Translations under genes and position numbers: made by a program | Notes under the pieces: generated by a model | The model's input: only the letters and a program-made list of their open reading frames with translations | Databases searched by the model: none | Told to the model about the DNA's origin: nothing | Part shown: positions 14,998 through 23,130 of the stretch, piece after piece | Layout: each line of letters opens with the position of its first letter | Numbering within the stretch: the first letter of the stretch is position 1 | DNA from: CAYJBH01 sp964370765 | GTDB lineage: Bacteria > Bacillota > Clostridia > Oscillospirales > Ruminococcaceae | Direction of reading: 5' to 3' | NCBI GenBank assembly: GCA_964370765.1 | Contig: CAYJKW010000021.1 | Location: 1-31,165, forward strand | DNA: 31,165 bases

Positions 14998-17124
14998 TTA
15001 TTCAATTATTTCGTTAGGTTGTCTGCAGGCTGTGTTTCCGCATTCACTGTTAAAGTCGTCCATAGTCTGAACAACAAGGTTGTCAAGGTTAAAGTCACCC
15101 ATAAAAACCCTATCATCCTTACCCAGTGCGCCTGGTACGATTGAGAATGTGTCGGATATACCATCGAGTGCATCTTCGAAAGGTAGTTTGGCGACAGATG
15201 CAAGAGATGCTGCTGCACCACTGGTGTCCCTGCCATGCATCGGGTTTGCACCCGGTGCGAAAGGAACCCCTTCTTTTCTACCATCAGGAGTAGAGCCTGT
15301 CTTTTTACCATAAACAACATTGGATGTGATAGTAAGAATTGACATGGTCGGCACGCTGTCTCGGTATGTGTGGTGCCTTCTGATTTTCTCCATGAATTTA
15401 CGAACAATATCTATCGCAATTTTATCCACCCTGTCATCGTTATTGCCGTATTTTGGATAATCACCGATTACCTCGTAGTCTACAACTAGACCATCGTCGT
15501 CACGCTTTACCTTAACTTTTGCATGCTTTATTGCACTTAAAGAGTCAGCAATTACAGAAAGTCCTGCGATACCGGTTGCGAAATAACGTTTTACCTCTCT
15601 GTCGTGAAGTGCCATCTGCACACGCTCGTAACAATATTTGTCATGCATGTAGTGGATTATATTAAGCGAGCTTACATAAACACCGGCAAGCCATTCTAGC
15701 ATATCATCATATTTTTGCATGATATCGTCAAATTCAAGATAATCACCGGTCACTGCACGATATTTAGGTCCGATTTGTATCTTTAGTTTTTCGTCAACGC
15801 CACCGTTAATAGCATATAACAAGCATTTTGCAAGGTTGGCGCGTGCGCCAAAGAACTGCATCTCTTTGCCGATTTTCATCGAGGATACACAGCAGGCTAT
15901 TGCGTAATCGTGGCCATGGATAGCCCTCATTAACTCATCATTTTCATACTGAATAGAGGATGTTTTTATGCTCATCTTTGCGCAGTATCTCTTGAAATCA
16001 AGCGGTAGCCTTGGCGACCAAAGAACTGTTAGATTTGGCTCCGGCGCAGGCCCTAGATTTGTCAAGGTATGCAAAAATCTAAAGGAGGTTTTTGTAACCA
16101 TATGTCTGCCGTCAACAGTCATGCCTGCAATTGACTCGGTCACCCAGGTGGGATCGCCGGAAAATAGTGTATTATACTCATGTGTGCGCGCAAACTTTAC
16201 AAGACGAAGCTTCATCACAAAATGATCTATATACTCTTGAATCTGTTCTTCGGTGCAAACACCACGCTCAAGATCTCTTGTGATATATATATCAAGAAAT
16301 GTTGATACACGTCCAAGGCTCATCGCTGCACCGTTTTGCTCCTTAATTGCAGCAAGATAGCCAAAGTACAACCATTGAATAGCTTCCTTTGCGTTAGCAG
16401 CAGGGTTTGAAATGTCGTAGCCGTAGCTTTGTGCCATCTCCTTTATCTCGCCAAGTGCCCTTATCTGTTCGGCAAGTTCTTCACGCAATCTAATATTCTG
16501 CTCGGTCATTCTGACTGATGCGGTTTTAAGCTGCTCGGTTTTATCTAATATTAATATATCTATGCCATATAGCGCAACACGTCGGTAGTCACCGATAATT
16601 CTTCCACGTCCGTAAGCATCAGGAAGCCCTGTAATGATCGCAGATTTTCGCGCAAGTTTAATTTCATCTGTATAGACATCAAAAACACCATCGTTATGTG
16701 TTTTTCTATAGTTTGTGAAGATGTGCTTTATATCATCGCTGATTTCATATCCGTACTGCTTGCATGCATTATATGCTGTGCGAATACCACCAAACGGCTG
16801 TAAGCTGCGCTTAAAAAGTTTATCAGTTTGAAAGCCCACAATAGTTTCTTCATCTTTGTTTAGATAGCAAGGTCCATGCGAGGTAACGGTAGATACTATG
16901 TCTGTATCCATGTCCAGCACGCCGCCTTTTTCCTGTTCTTCAATGTTAAGACGTACCACCTGAGCCCACAGGTTTTCAGTAGCCTTAGTAGCAGGGGCCA
17001 GAAACGAGTCGTCTCCGTCGTATTGGGTAAAGTTAAGTGTGATAAAATCGCTAACATCTATAGCTATGTCACTCCACTTTCCTGTGATAAAACTATCCCA
17101 GTTTTTTGAATATTTTAATTCCAT
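14998..17124 (-). CDS. pflB: Pyruvate formate-lyase core subunit without glycyl radical domain
   Basis: Converts pyruvate and CoA to acetyl-CoA and formate. 708 residues from the chosen start, against about 740-760 for the family. The catalytic Cys pair is present in AIACCVSSMKIGKEMQFFGARANLAK (Cys411 and Cys412), and WSPRLPLDFKRYC and PGANPMHGRDTSGA match PFL closely. After IVPGALGKDD the sequence leaves the family: about 37 residues ending in CRQPNEIIE replace the glycyl radical domain, which is encoded by the next gene. The ATG at 17130 abuts the GGAGG ribosome site, while the ATG at 17124 is 7 bases from it and is preferred. A Rex-controlled promoter lies upstream. Confidence 0.93.
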   Translation of the reverse strand: MELKYSKNWDSFITGKWSDIAIDVSDFITLNFTQYDGDDSFLAPATKATENLWAQVVRLNIEEQEKGGVLDMDTDIVSTVTSHGPCYLNKDEETIVGFQTDKLFKRSLQPFGGIRTAYNACKQYGYEISDDIKHIFTNYRKTHNDGVFDVYTDEIKLARKSAIITGLPDAYGRGRIIGDYRRVALYGIDILILDKTEQLKTASVRMTEQNIRLREELAEQIRALGEIKEMAQSYGYDISNPAANAKEAIQWLYFGYLAAIKEQNGAAMSLGRVSTFLDIYITRDLERGVCTEEQIQEYIDHFVMKLRLVKFARTHEYNTLFSGDPTWVTESIAGMTVDGRHMVTKTSFRFLHTLTNLGPAPEPNLTVLWSPRLPLDFKRYCAKMSIKTSSIQYENDELMRAIHGHDYAIACCVSSMKIGKEMQFFGARANLAKCLLYAINGGVDEKLKIQIGPKYRAVTGDYLEFDDIMQKYDDMLEWLAGVYVSSLNIIHYMHDKYCYERVQMALHDREVKRYFATGIAGLSVIADSLSAIKHAKVKVKRDDDGLVVDYEVIGDYPKYGNNDDRVDKIAIDIVRKFMEKIRRHHTYRDSVPTMSILTITSNVVYGKKTGSTPDGRKEGVPFAPGANPMHGRDTSGAAASLASVAKLPFEDALDGISDTFSIVPGALGKDDRVFMGDFNLDNLVVQTMDDFNSECGNTACRQPNEIIE

Positions 17125-17201
17125 CTGCATACCTCCGAAAATTGTTGCATTTAAACGAGTTTATATTGATTTTATAACGAATCCCGTTGCAATAGGTGGG
17201 C

Positions 17202-17223
17202 GATTGTTAAAAACTTAACAATC
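17202..17223. promoter_or_regulatory. Rex operator in the pfl promoter region
   Basis: Perfect inverted repeat GATTGTTAA-N4-TTAACAATC, matching the known Rex consensus TTGTTAA-N4-TTAACAA. It lies about +7 to +28 relative to the predicted pfl start site, where Rex would block transcription when NADH is low. Confidence 0.88.
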
Positions 17224-17236
17224 ATTCTATAACGTA

Positions 17237-17265
17237 ATACTATCATATTATGGGTAAAATGTCAA
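17237..17265 (-). promoter_or_regulatory. pfl operon promoter
   Basis: On the minus strand TTGACA (17260-17265), a 17-base spacer and TAGTAT (17237-17242), with TG one base before the -10. Start near 17230 gives a leader of about 105 bases before the PFL start codon. Confidence 0.75.
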
Positions 17266-17356
17266 ACAATAACCATTATTATTGCATGTAGTTTTTACAG
17301 AAAACACCTCAAGATTTTTATTGTTAACGCCTTAAAGGGATGAATTTATGTGCAAG

Positions 17357-17378
17357 TTAGTTAGATGCGTCTAACTAA
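17357..17378. promoter_or_regulatory. Inverted repeat in the pfl-adh intergenic region
   Basis: Perfect 9-base arms TTAGTTAGA and TCTAACTAA separated by TGCG, located about 90 bases upstream of the pfl -35. It does not match Rex and has no T tract. It looks like a binding site for another regulator; its identity is unknown. Confidence 0.5.
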
Positions 17379-17520
17379 GGTTTTTGGGATTGTTAATTTA
17401 TACAAAAATTTACAGTGTGTATATTTGTTGCAAATAAAATTAGGCTTTTAAAAAAGTGCGGGTGTTATATTAAATAATTGTTTGTGTTTTGCAAAGCTGC
17501 TTTTAGAAAAGTAAAAAATT

Positions 17521-17540
17521 TTTGTTAAAAATTTAACAAA
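17521..17540. promoter_or_regulatory. Rex operator upstream of the alcohol dehydrogenase promoter
   Basis: Perfect TTTGTTAA-N4-TTAACAAA inverted repeat, again the Rex consensus, ending 5 bases before the -35 box of the rightward promoter. The two Rex sites, about 320 bases apart, put both fermentation transcripts under the same NADH/NAD+ sensor. Confidence 0.85.
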
Positions 17541-17545
17541 GTCTA

Positions 17546-17574
17546 TTGACATTCACTATTAACTGTGATAAACT
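17546..17574 (+). promoter_or_regulatory. Alcohol dehydrogenase promoter
   Basis: TTGACA (17546-17551), a 17-base spacer and TAAACT (17569-17574), with TG one base before the -10. The predicted start near 17581 leaves an unusually long leader of about 405 bases before the dehydrogenase start codon. The leader holds the short coding remnant at 17741-17854. Confidence 0.65.
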
Positions 17575-17740
17575 CAAGAAAATTAGCTTGAACTAACGAT
17601 CGAATTGCTTGATAAACCGATATAGCTTTTGTAGAAAGGAGCTTGTAAGCAAGGTGTTTTTTAAAAGAAAAAACTTTTAGTTGTCAGTTAATTTAAATTA
17701 GTTAGGTGAAATAGTACAAGTAAAAAAGGGTGTGGTTAGC

Positions 17741-17854
17741 ATGATAATAGGATCAATCAAAGAAAAGAATGAAATTCGTGTTGCTATGGTTTCTTCTGTT
17801 GTAAAAATTTTTTTCAACAGGATGACAAGCAAACCAACTCTTCTACAAAGATAA
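17741..17854 (+). pseudogene. N-terminal remnant of an alanine dehydrogenase/PntA-type gene
   Basis: A 37-codon frame starting MIIGSIKEKNEIRVAMV. This matches the first strand and RVA motif that open alanine dehydrogenase and the transhydrogenase alpha subunit (typically MxIGVPKE...ENRVA). After about 20 residues the similarity is lost and a TAA follows. The next 130 bases show no continuing frame. It lies in the leader of the Rex-controlled dehydrogenase transcript, downstream of an AAGGGTG sequence that could serve as a ribosome site. Either a decayed gene left by a deletion or, less likely, a short leader peptide now in use. Confidence 0.55.
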
Positions 17855-17985
17855 CATCAGATTGTTTTTGGATATGCTAAACAGACAGCACAAGAATTAA
17901 TAGTTGAGTTTAAAGATTAACAATATAAATTATTAGTTTTATATTTCGTATTGTTAGTAAAAATAAAAAATAAAGGAGATCCATT

Positions 17986-19203
17986 ATGACAAGATTTACA
18001 CTTCCCAGAGACCTATACCACGGTAAAGGTTCTTTGGAGGTACTAAAAAAGCTGAAAGGCAAAAAAGCAATTGTATGCACAGGTGGCTCAGCGATGCAAA
18101 AAACCGGTTTTTTAGACAAAACTGTTGCATATCTTAAAGAAGCGGGCATGGAAGTTGCAGTATTTGATGGTATCGAGCCGGATCCTTCGGTGGAAACTGT
18201 TATGAGGGGTGCAGAGGTAATGTTAGAATTTCAGCCGGATTGGATTGTTGCAATCGGCGGTGGTTCACCTATCGATGCCGCAAAGGCTATGTGGATAAAA
18301 TATGAATACCCTAATATTACCTTTGAAGAGATGTGTGTAGTTTTCGGTCTTCCGGAATTGCGCAATAAAGCACATTTCTGTGCAATACCATCCACCTCCG
18401 GAACAGCAACCGAGGTTACTGCGTTTTCCATTATTACCGATTACAAACAGGGTATAAAATTCCCGATAGCAGATTTTGAAATCACACCGGATATGGCTAT
18501 ACTAGATTCGGAAATTGCCGAAGCAATGCCACAAAAACTGACTGCTCAAACCGGCATGGATGCAATCACACATGCTATAGAATCCTATGTGTCTACCGCA
18601 CGTTCCGATTTTACTGCGCCGCTATCACTTTACTCGGCAAAAATGGTTAAAGAAAACCTTATAGCTTCCTACAACGGAGATTTAAGCAAACGTGATACAA
18701 TACATAATGCCCAGTGTATGGCTGGCATGGCGTTCTCTAACGGACTTTTGGGAATTGTTCACTCTATGGCACATAAAACCGGTGCTGCATTTGAGCAGCA
18801 TGGTGCTCATATCGTTCATGGGTCTGCTAATGCTATGTACCTGCCCAAGGTTATAGCCTTTAATGCTAAGAACGAGCAGGCAAAAATCTATTATGGTGAG
18901 GTGGCAGATGCTTTTGGACTTAGCGGAAATAATGACGATGAAAAGGTTGTAGCATTGATTGCACACCTTCGCAAGATGAATGATGAACTTAAAATACCAC
19001 AGTGTATTAAACATTATGGAGCTGACAGCTATTATGCCGAGCAGGGATTTGTGCCCGAGGAGGTTTTCCTTGATAAATTATCAGATATTGCAAAAAATGC
19101 CATCGGTGATGCATGTACACTCTCAAACCCAAGAACTCCTACACAGGAGGAGATGGAAAAACTTCTTAAATGCTGTTACTATGACCTTGATGTAGATTTT
19201 TAA
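17986..19203 (+). CDS. Iron-containing alcohol dehydrogenase
   Basis: Group III (iron-dependent) alcohol dehydrogenase of 405 residues, reducing acetaldehyde or a similar aldehyde to the alcohol with NAD(P)H. GGGSPIDAAK (91-100) binds the nucleotide. Metal ligands are Asp192 and His196 in TGMDAITHAIE, His263 in HSMAHKTG and His278 in VHGSANA. Length and motifs resemble the dehydrogenase half of AdhE and stand-alone butanol/ethanol dehydrogenases. AAAGGAG precedes the ATG by 8 bases. Control by a Rex operator implies expression when NADH is high. No aldehyde dehydrogenase partner is in the window, so the source of the aldehyde is not shown. Confidence 0.95.
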   Translation: MTRFTLPRDLYHGKGSLEVLKKLKGKKAIVCTGGSAMQKTGFLDKTVAYLKEAGMEVAVFDGIEPDPSVETVMRGAEVMLEFQPDWIVAIGGGSPIDAAKAMWIKYEYPNITFEEMCVVFGLPELRNKAHFCAIPSTSGTATEVTAFSIITDYKQGIKFPIADFEITPDMAILDSEIAEAMPQKLTAQTGMDAITHAIESYVSTARSDFTAPLSLYSAKMVKENLIASYNGDLSKRDTIHNAQCMAGMAFSNGLLGIVHSMAHKTGAAFEQHGAHIVHGSANAMYLPKVIAFNAKNEQAKIYYGEVADAFGLSGNNDDEKVVALIAHLRKMNDELKIPQCIKHYGADSYYAEQGFVPEEVFLDKLSDIAKNAIGDACTLSNPRTPTQEEMEKLLKCCYYDLDVDF

Positions 19204-19219
19204 ATTCTCAACATCTTAT

Positions 19220-19264
19220 TACAAACAACCGTGTTATGCTTAATGCATAACACGGTTGTTTGTA
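19220..19264. terminator. Long perfect hairpin after the alcohol dehydrogenase
   Basis: A perfect 20-bp stem (19220-19239 with 19245-19264) closes on loop TTAAT and begins 17 bases after the stop. It contains CCGTGTTATGC and its complement. No T tract follows on either strand, so it may act as an mRNA-stabilising 3' hairpin instead of, or as well as, a terminator. Confidence 0.6.
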
Positions 19265-19320
19265 CTTTGACACAGTGATATCTAGCAATCACCAATAAAA
19301 AATCGTCCTATTATGGGTTT

Positions 19321-19344
19321 AAAAAACTTTGTATCTAATACAAG
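19321..19344 (-). terminator. Possible terminator of the hydrogenase maturation operon
   Basis: On the minus strand TTGTAT-TAG-ATACAA forms a 6-7 bp stem followed by AG and six T's (19321-19326). It lies about 105 bases past the hydE stop. Two more inverted repeats (ACCGG/CCGGT and GTGCTT/AAGCAC) sit between. The stem is short and AT-rich, hence modest confidence. Confidence 0.35.
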
Positions 19345-19450
19345 AACCGGAACATAACACCGGTGCTTAAAGCGTTTTAAATTGGTTTTAAAGCACGTAA
19401 CACCGACCCTACAGAACAGTAGATAAAATATTTTTGATAGAAGTTTATGG

Positions 19451-20506
19451 TTAAGGACATGGATTGCCTATCGAGACTGTTAAAACCATATCTATTCTTG
19501 AAAGTTCCTTTTTTATATCAACAATACAAGCCTCTGCATCTTTATTGATAAAAGCTTTGTCATTATATAAAAGGTAGTTTCCTTTTGCACTGGCTGGTGT
19601 TATATTTACCATTATAACATTTGCGCCGGCTAAAAATCCTTTTATTCTGCCGGATTTTGAGATAGTTTCCAGTGCTGTGGTGGAGGGGATCATTGCTTTT
19701 TTAAGTGTTAATCTTGTAAGCGCAACGGCGAGCAATGTTTTATTAAGATCGCCTGATTTAACGTCCTTAAAAATTGAATCAGTGTGAGGAATGAATGGCC
19801 CTATACCCACCATGTGCGGCTGCAAATCTCGCAAAAAGATCATGTCCTGTGCTAGATTTTCGTCGGTCTGGTAAGGTGCCCCGACCATAAAACCTCCGCC
19901 GGTATGAAACCCAACCTTTTTTATTGTGTGTAAACATCTATATCGGCTTTGTGCTGACATATTTTGTGGATGTATCATGTTGTAATGCTTTGCATCTGCA
20001 GTTTCTTCACGCAATAGGTATCGATCTGCACCTGCTGCTTTTAGTTTTTCATAGGCGCTATCGCTCTGCTCTCCTATCGAAAGGGTAATAGCGCAATCGC
20101 TGTGCAATGTTTTAATTTCTGAAATGATATCACACATCATATCGGTACTAAAAAAGGGATCTTCGCCCCCCTGTAATACAAAGGTGCGTATTCCAAGGTC
20201 ATATCCATCATTACAGCAGGCAATAATCTCGCTTTTTGTAAGACGATACCGCTCCACATTGTTGTTTTTTGCCCGTATTCCACAGTAGAAACAATCATTT
20301 TTACAGTAGTTTGTAAACTCTACAATACCACGTAAAAATATTTCGTTGCCGTAATGCTTTTGTTTTTCTTTTAAAGCTAAGCTAAAAATATACTCAAGTT
20401 CAGGAGCATTTGCGTATTTAAACAAAAAGGCATAGTCATTTTTAGTTAGCTGCTCGCCGTTGTTAAGCTTGTCGACTAAGTTTTTTACCTTTATATATAT
20501 CACCAC
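19451..20506 (-). CDS. hydE: [FeFe]-hydrogenase maturation radical SAM protein HydE
   Basis: Radical SAM maturase needed, with HydF and HydG, to build the 2Fe subcluster of the hydrogenase H-cluster. 351 residues. The cluster motif is C68-x3-C72-x2-C75 in NYCKNDCFYCG, followed by VLQGGEDPFF and the DRYLLREETA and MVGIGPFIPH stretches typical of HydE. The start is GTG at 20506, just 3 bases after the hydF stop, with AAAGGG immediately in front. The spacing is tight, so the second GTG at 20503 or a later start cannot be excluded. Last gene of the operon. The optional C-terminal Cys cluster seen in some HydE proteins is absent. Confidence 0.93.
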   Translation of the reverse strand: MVIYIKVKNLVDKLNNGEQLTKNDYAFLFKYANAPELEYIFSLALKEKQKHYGNEIFLRGIVEFTNYCKNDCFYCGIRAKNNNVERYRLTKSEIIACCNDGYDLGIRTFVLQGGEDPFFSTDMMCDIISEIKTLHSDCAITLSIGEQSDSAYEKLKAAGADRYLLREETADAKHYNMIHPQNMSAQSRYRCLHTIKKVGFHTGGGFMVGAPYQTDENLAQDMIFLRDLQPHMVGIGPFIPHTDSIFKDVKSGDLNKTLLAVALTRLTLKKAMIPSTTALETISKSGRIKGFLAGANVIMVNITPASAKGNYLLYNDKAFINKDAEACIVDIKKELSRIDMVLTVSIGNPCP

Positions 20507-20509
20507 CCT

Positions 20510-21691
20510 TTAAACTGTTATTTTATCTAAAATACCGGTAAGTTTTGCAATTGCAATTCCATAGTTAGTCATCGGTATACCTTGCTCAGTAGCACGGTCA
20601 ACTCTCGACATTACATACTTTTTTGTAAACATACATGCACCGCAATGTATGATCATATCATACTGCGTAAGATCTTGAGGAAAGGTCTTTCCCGATACAA
20701 TGTCGATCTGTAATCCGCTACCAATTTTTTTGCGTAACATGTTAGGAATTTTAATTCTACCTATATCACCGTCAAGCGCATTATGTGAGCAGGCCTCGGC
20801 GATTAAAACCTTGCAATCCTCGGTTAATGTATCAATTTTTTTTGCACCTTCAAGAAAAAACGCTATGTCACCCTTGTGTATTGCAAATAATACCGAGAAT
20901 GATGTCAACCTACTTTCGGGTGGCTTATTCTGATAAACATAATCAAAAATTTGTGAATCTGTTATTATTAGCTTAGGTGGCGCCACTAGTGTTTTAAGTG
21001 ACTGAACAAAGTTATCCTTTGTTACGCAGACCGTTATACACTTATGGTCGAGTAGATCACGTATAGTTTGCACCTGTGGCAAGATTAATCTGCCTTTGGG
21101 AGCCTGAATATCCTGTGGCATGATAAGCATTACCACATCTTCAGGACATACATAGTCGGTAACGATACCAAGTTTTTCGTCGTTACTTGCGGTAATATCA
21201 TTTAGTTTTTCGGAAATTGCAAGGATGTTGTCGCCTGTTTTGACACTTACCGGTAGTCCATCAACCTTAAAGCGGGTTTTTATATCAGCTAAAAGTGGTT
21301 GCCCATCCTGTTCGTCGCATTTTGTTACAACTGCAAGAAATGGTATGTTTTTATTCTTAAGAAGGCTTACCATTTCTGTTTCAAAAGTTGTTATTTCATC
21401 ATTAAAGCAGAGGATAGCTACGTCGGTTTTATCTAAAACCTCCTTAGTTTTCTCTACTCTTTTTGCTCCAAGCTCTCCGGAATCGTCGATACCTGCGGTG
21501 TCGATAATAAGACATGCGCCTATAGGATAAATTTCTATTGTTTTTTGTACAGGATCTGTTGTTGTACCAAGTACATCGGACACAAGTGATACATCCTGTT
21601 TTGTCATAGCATTAATTAGAGATGACTTTCCTACGTTTCTTCTTCCTAAAATTGTAATATGGGTTCTATTTGAATTTGGTGTGGAATTCAT
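20510..21691 (-). CDS. hydF: [FeFe]-hydrogenase maturation GTPase HydF
   Basis: Scaffold GTPase that carries the 2Fe precursor and delivers it to apo-hydrogenase. 393 residues. The N-terminal G domain has the P-loop GRRNVGKSS (16-24), LGTTTDPV, DTAGIDD (64-70) and TKCD (123-126). The C-terminal cluster domain has Cys301 and His303 (ACSHN) then His349-Cys350-x2-Cys353 (HCGACMF), matching the HydF pattern CxHx(45)HCxxC. AGGAG precedes the ATG. It lies between hydG and hydE, separated by only 8 and 3 bases, implying coupled translation. Confidence 0.95.
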   Translation of the reverse strand: MNSTPNSNRTHITILGRRNVGKSSLINAMTKQDVSLVSDVLGTTTDPVQKTIEIYPIGACLIIDTAGIDDSGELGAKRVEKTKEVLDKTDVAILCFNDEITTFETEMVSLLKNKNIPFLAVVTKCDEQDGQPLLADIKTRFKVDGLPVSVKTGDNILAISEKLNDITASNDEKLGIVTDYVCPEDVVMLIMPQDIQAPKGRLILPQVQTIRDLLDHKCITVCVTKDNFVQSLKTLVAPPKLIITDSQIFDYVYQNKPPESRLTSFSVLFAIHKGDIAFFLEGAKKIDTLTEDCKVLIAEACSHNALDGDIGRIKIPNMLRKKIGSGLQIDIVSGKTFPQDLTQYDMIIHCGACMFTKKYVMSRVDRATEQGIPMTNYGIAIAKLTGILDKITV

Positions 21692-21699
21692 AAAATCTC

Positions 21700-23115
21700 C
21701 TAAAATCTAAAATCACGTTCCCCGTTTTTCATCTTTTCTATGTTGTTGATTACAACCTGCTTCACCTTTGGATTACATAGGTTATTAATCCTGTCTTTAA
21801 TATATTCTTCTCCTTGTTCTTTTGTATCCGCATCTGCATAGTCATACAAAAACTCTGATAGTGTAATAAGTGAGTTTGGCTCACAAACATTTACAATCTG
21901 GCCGGATTTTGCAAGGCGCATAAATCGGTCACCGGTGCGGCCCTCTCTATAACATGCAGTGCAGAAACTCGGTGTATGATTTAACTCCAACAACCAAGAA
22001 ACAATATCGCCTAATGTCCGCTCGTCGGAAAGTTCGAACTGTTGCTCTGAGACATTCTTCTCTTTGCTTGTATAGCCCCCAACACTTGTTTTTGAACCCC
22101 CACTTATCTGTGAAACTCCAATTTCAAGAGCCTTTTCGCGTACATCTTGCGATTCCCTTGTAGAAACTATAATGCCGGCATAGGGGAGGGTAATCCGAAG
22201 TATCGCAATAATTTTAAGGAATAGCTCATCCGAGATAGAATTTTTAAACTCCCCAAGATTAATGTCGTCCGCAGGACAGATGCGGGGGACACTAACAGTA
22301 TGAGGTCCGACCCCGAAGGTATCCTCAAGATGTTTTGCGTGCATTAATAATCCGACAAGATCATATTTATATAGATTTAGCCCAAACAAAACGCCTATAC
22401 CAACATCGTCGATTCCGCCTTCCATTGCACGATCCATCGCCTCGGTGTGATATGCATAGTTGCTTTTTGGACCTGTTGGATGAAGCTGCTCATACATTTC
22501 CTTGTTATATGTTTCCTGAAAAAGAATATATGTGCCTATCTCGGCTTCCTGCAATTTTCGATAATTTTCGACCGTTGTAGCAGCTATGTTTACATTAACA
22601 CGCCTTATTGCACCATTTTTTTTCGATACAGAATAGATGGTTTTTATACTCTCTAGTACATAGTCGATAGAACAGTTTACAGGATCCTCGCCCGTTTCGA
22701 TGGCAAGGCGTTTGTGGCCATGATCTTGTAAAGCGATAACCTCTTTTTTAATCTCGTCCTGTGTCAGTTTTTTGCGTTTAACGTCCTTGTTTTGGGCATG
22801 GAATGGACAGTAGGTGCAGCCGTTAACACAATAGTTAGATAGATATAAAGGGGCAAAAAGAACAACCCTGTTGCCATATATTTTATCCTTTATTTTTTTA
22901 GATAGTTCAAAAAGTTTTGCGGTAATCTCCTTGTTCTCGGACTCAAGGAGTAGGCTTGCTTCCTGTGCAGTAATGCCACGAAACTCCGCAGCTTTATTCA
23001 AGATGTTATCTAACAGTTCGAAGTTATCTTTGTTGTTTTTGGAAAACTCCAAAACACGCTTTATCTCTTCATCCGATATAAATTCTGTGGCTTTATTTGA
23101 TTTGCTGTTATACAT
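21700..23115 (-). CDS. hydG: [FeFe]-hydrogenase maturation tyrosine lyase HydG
   Basis: Radical SAM enzyme that cleaves tyrosine to p-cresol and a glycyl fragment, giving the CO and CN ligands of the H-cluster. 471 residues, normal length. The SAM cluster is C96-x3-C100-x2-C103 in NYCVNGCTYC, and the C-terminal auxiliary cluster has C385-x2-C388 (FCTACYREGRTGDRFM) with C411. IETGEDP and FGLNLYKYDL are HydG/ThiH family stretches. An AAAGGAG ribosome site is well placed. It follows the TM1266-like regulator by 15 bases. Confidence 0.96.
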   Translation of the reverse strand: MYNSKSNKATEFISDEEIKRVLEFSKNNKDNFELLDNILNKAAEFRGITAQEASLLLESENKEITAKLFELSKKIKDKIYGNRVVLFAPLYLSNYCVNGCTYCPFHAQNKDVKRKKLTQDEIKKEVIALQDHGHKRLAIETGEDPVNCSIDYVLESIKTIYSVSKKNGAIRRVNVNIAATTVENYRKLQEAEIGTYILFQETYNKEMYEQLHPTGPKSNYAYHTEAMDRAMEGGIDDVGIGVLFGLNLYKYDLVGLLMHAKHLEDTFGVGPHTVSVPRICPADDINLGEFKNSISDELFLKIIAILRITLPYAGIIVSTRESQDVREKALEIGVSQISGGSKTSVGGYTSKEKNVSEQQFELSDERTLGDIVSWLLELNHTPSFCTACYREGRTGDRFMRLAKSGQIVNVCEPNSLITLSEFLYDYADADTKEQGEEYIKDRINNLCNPKVKQVVINNIEKMKNGERDFRF

Positions 23116-23130
23116 TTTATCTCCTTTGAT

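Noticed and set aside
15006..15407. 133-codon minus-strand frame overlapping the end of pflB
   Set aside because: It is a shadow frame of the PFL coding sequence; no family resemblance and no ribosome site.
17321..17338. Third Rex operator
   Set aside because: The left half TTGTTAA is perfect, but the right half TTAAAGG has two mismatches; mentioned only as a weak site.
17652..17680. Hairpin GTTTTTT/AAAAAAC in the ADH leader as a terminator
   Set aside because: The stem is entirely A-T apart from one pair and is not followed by a T tract.
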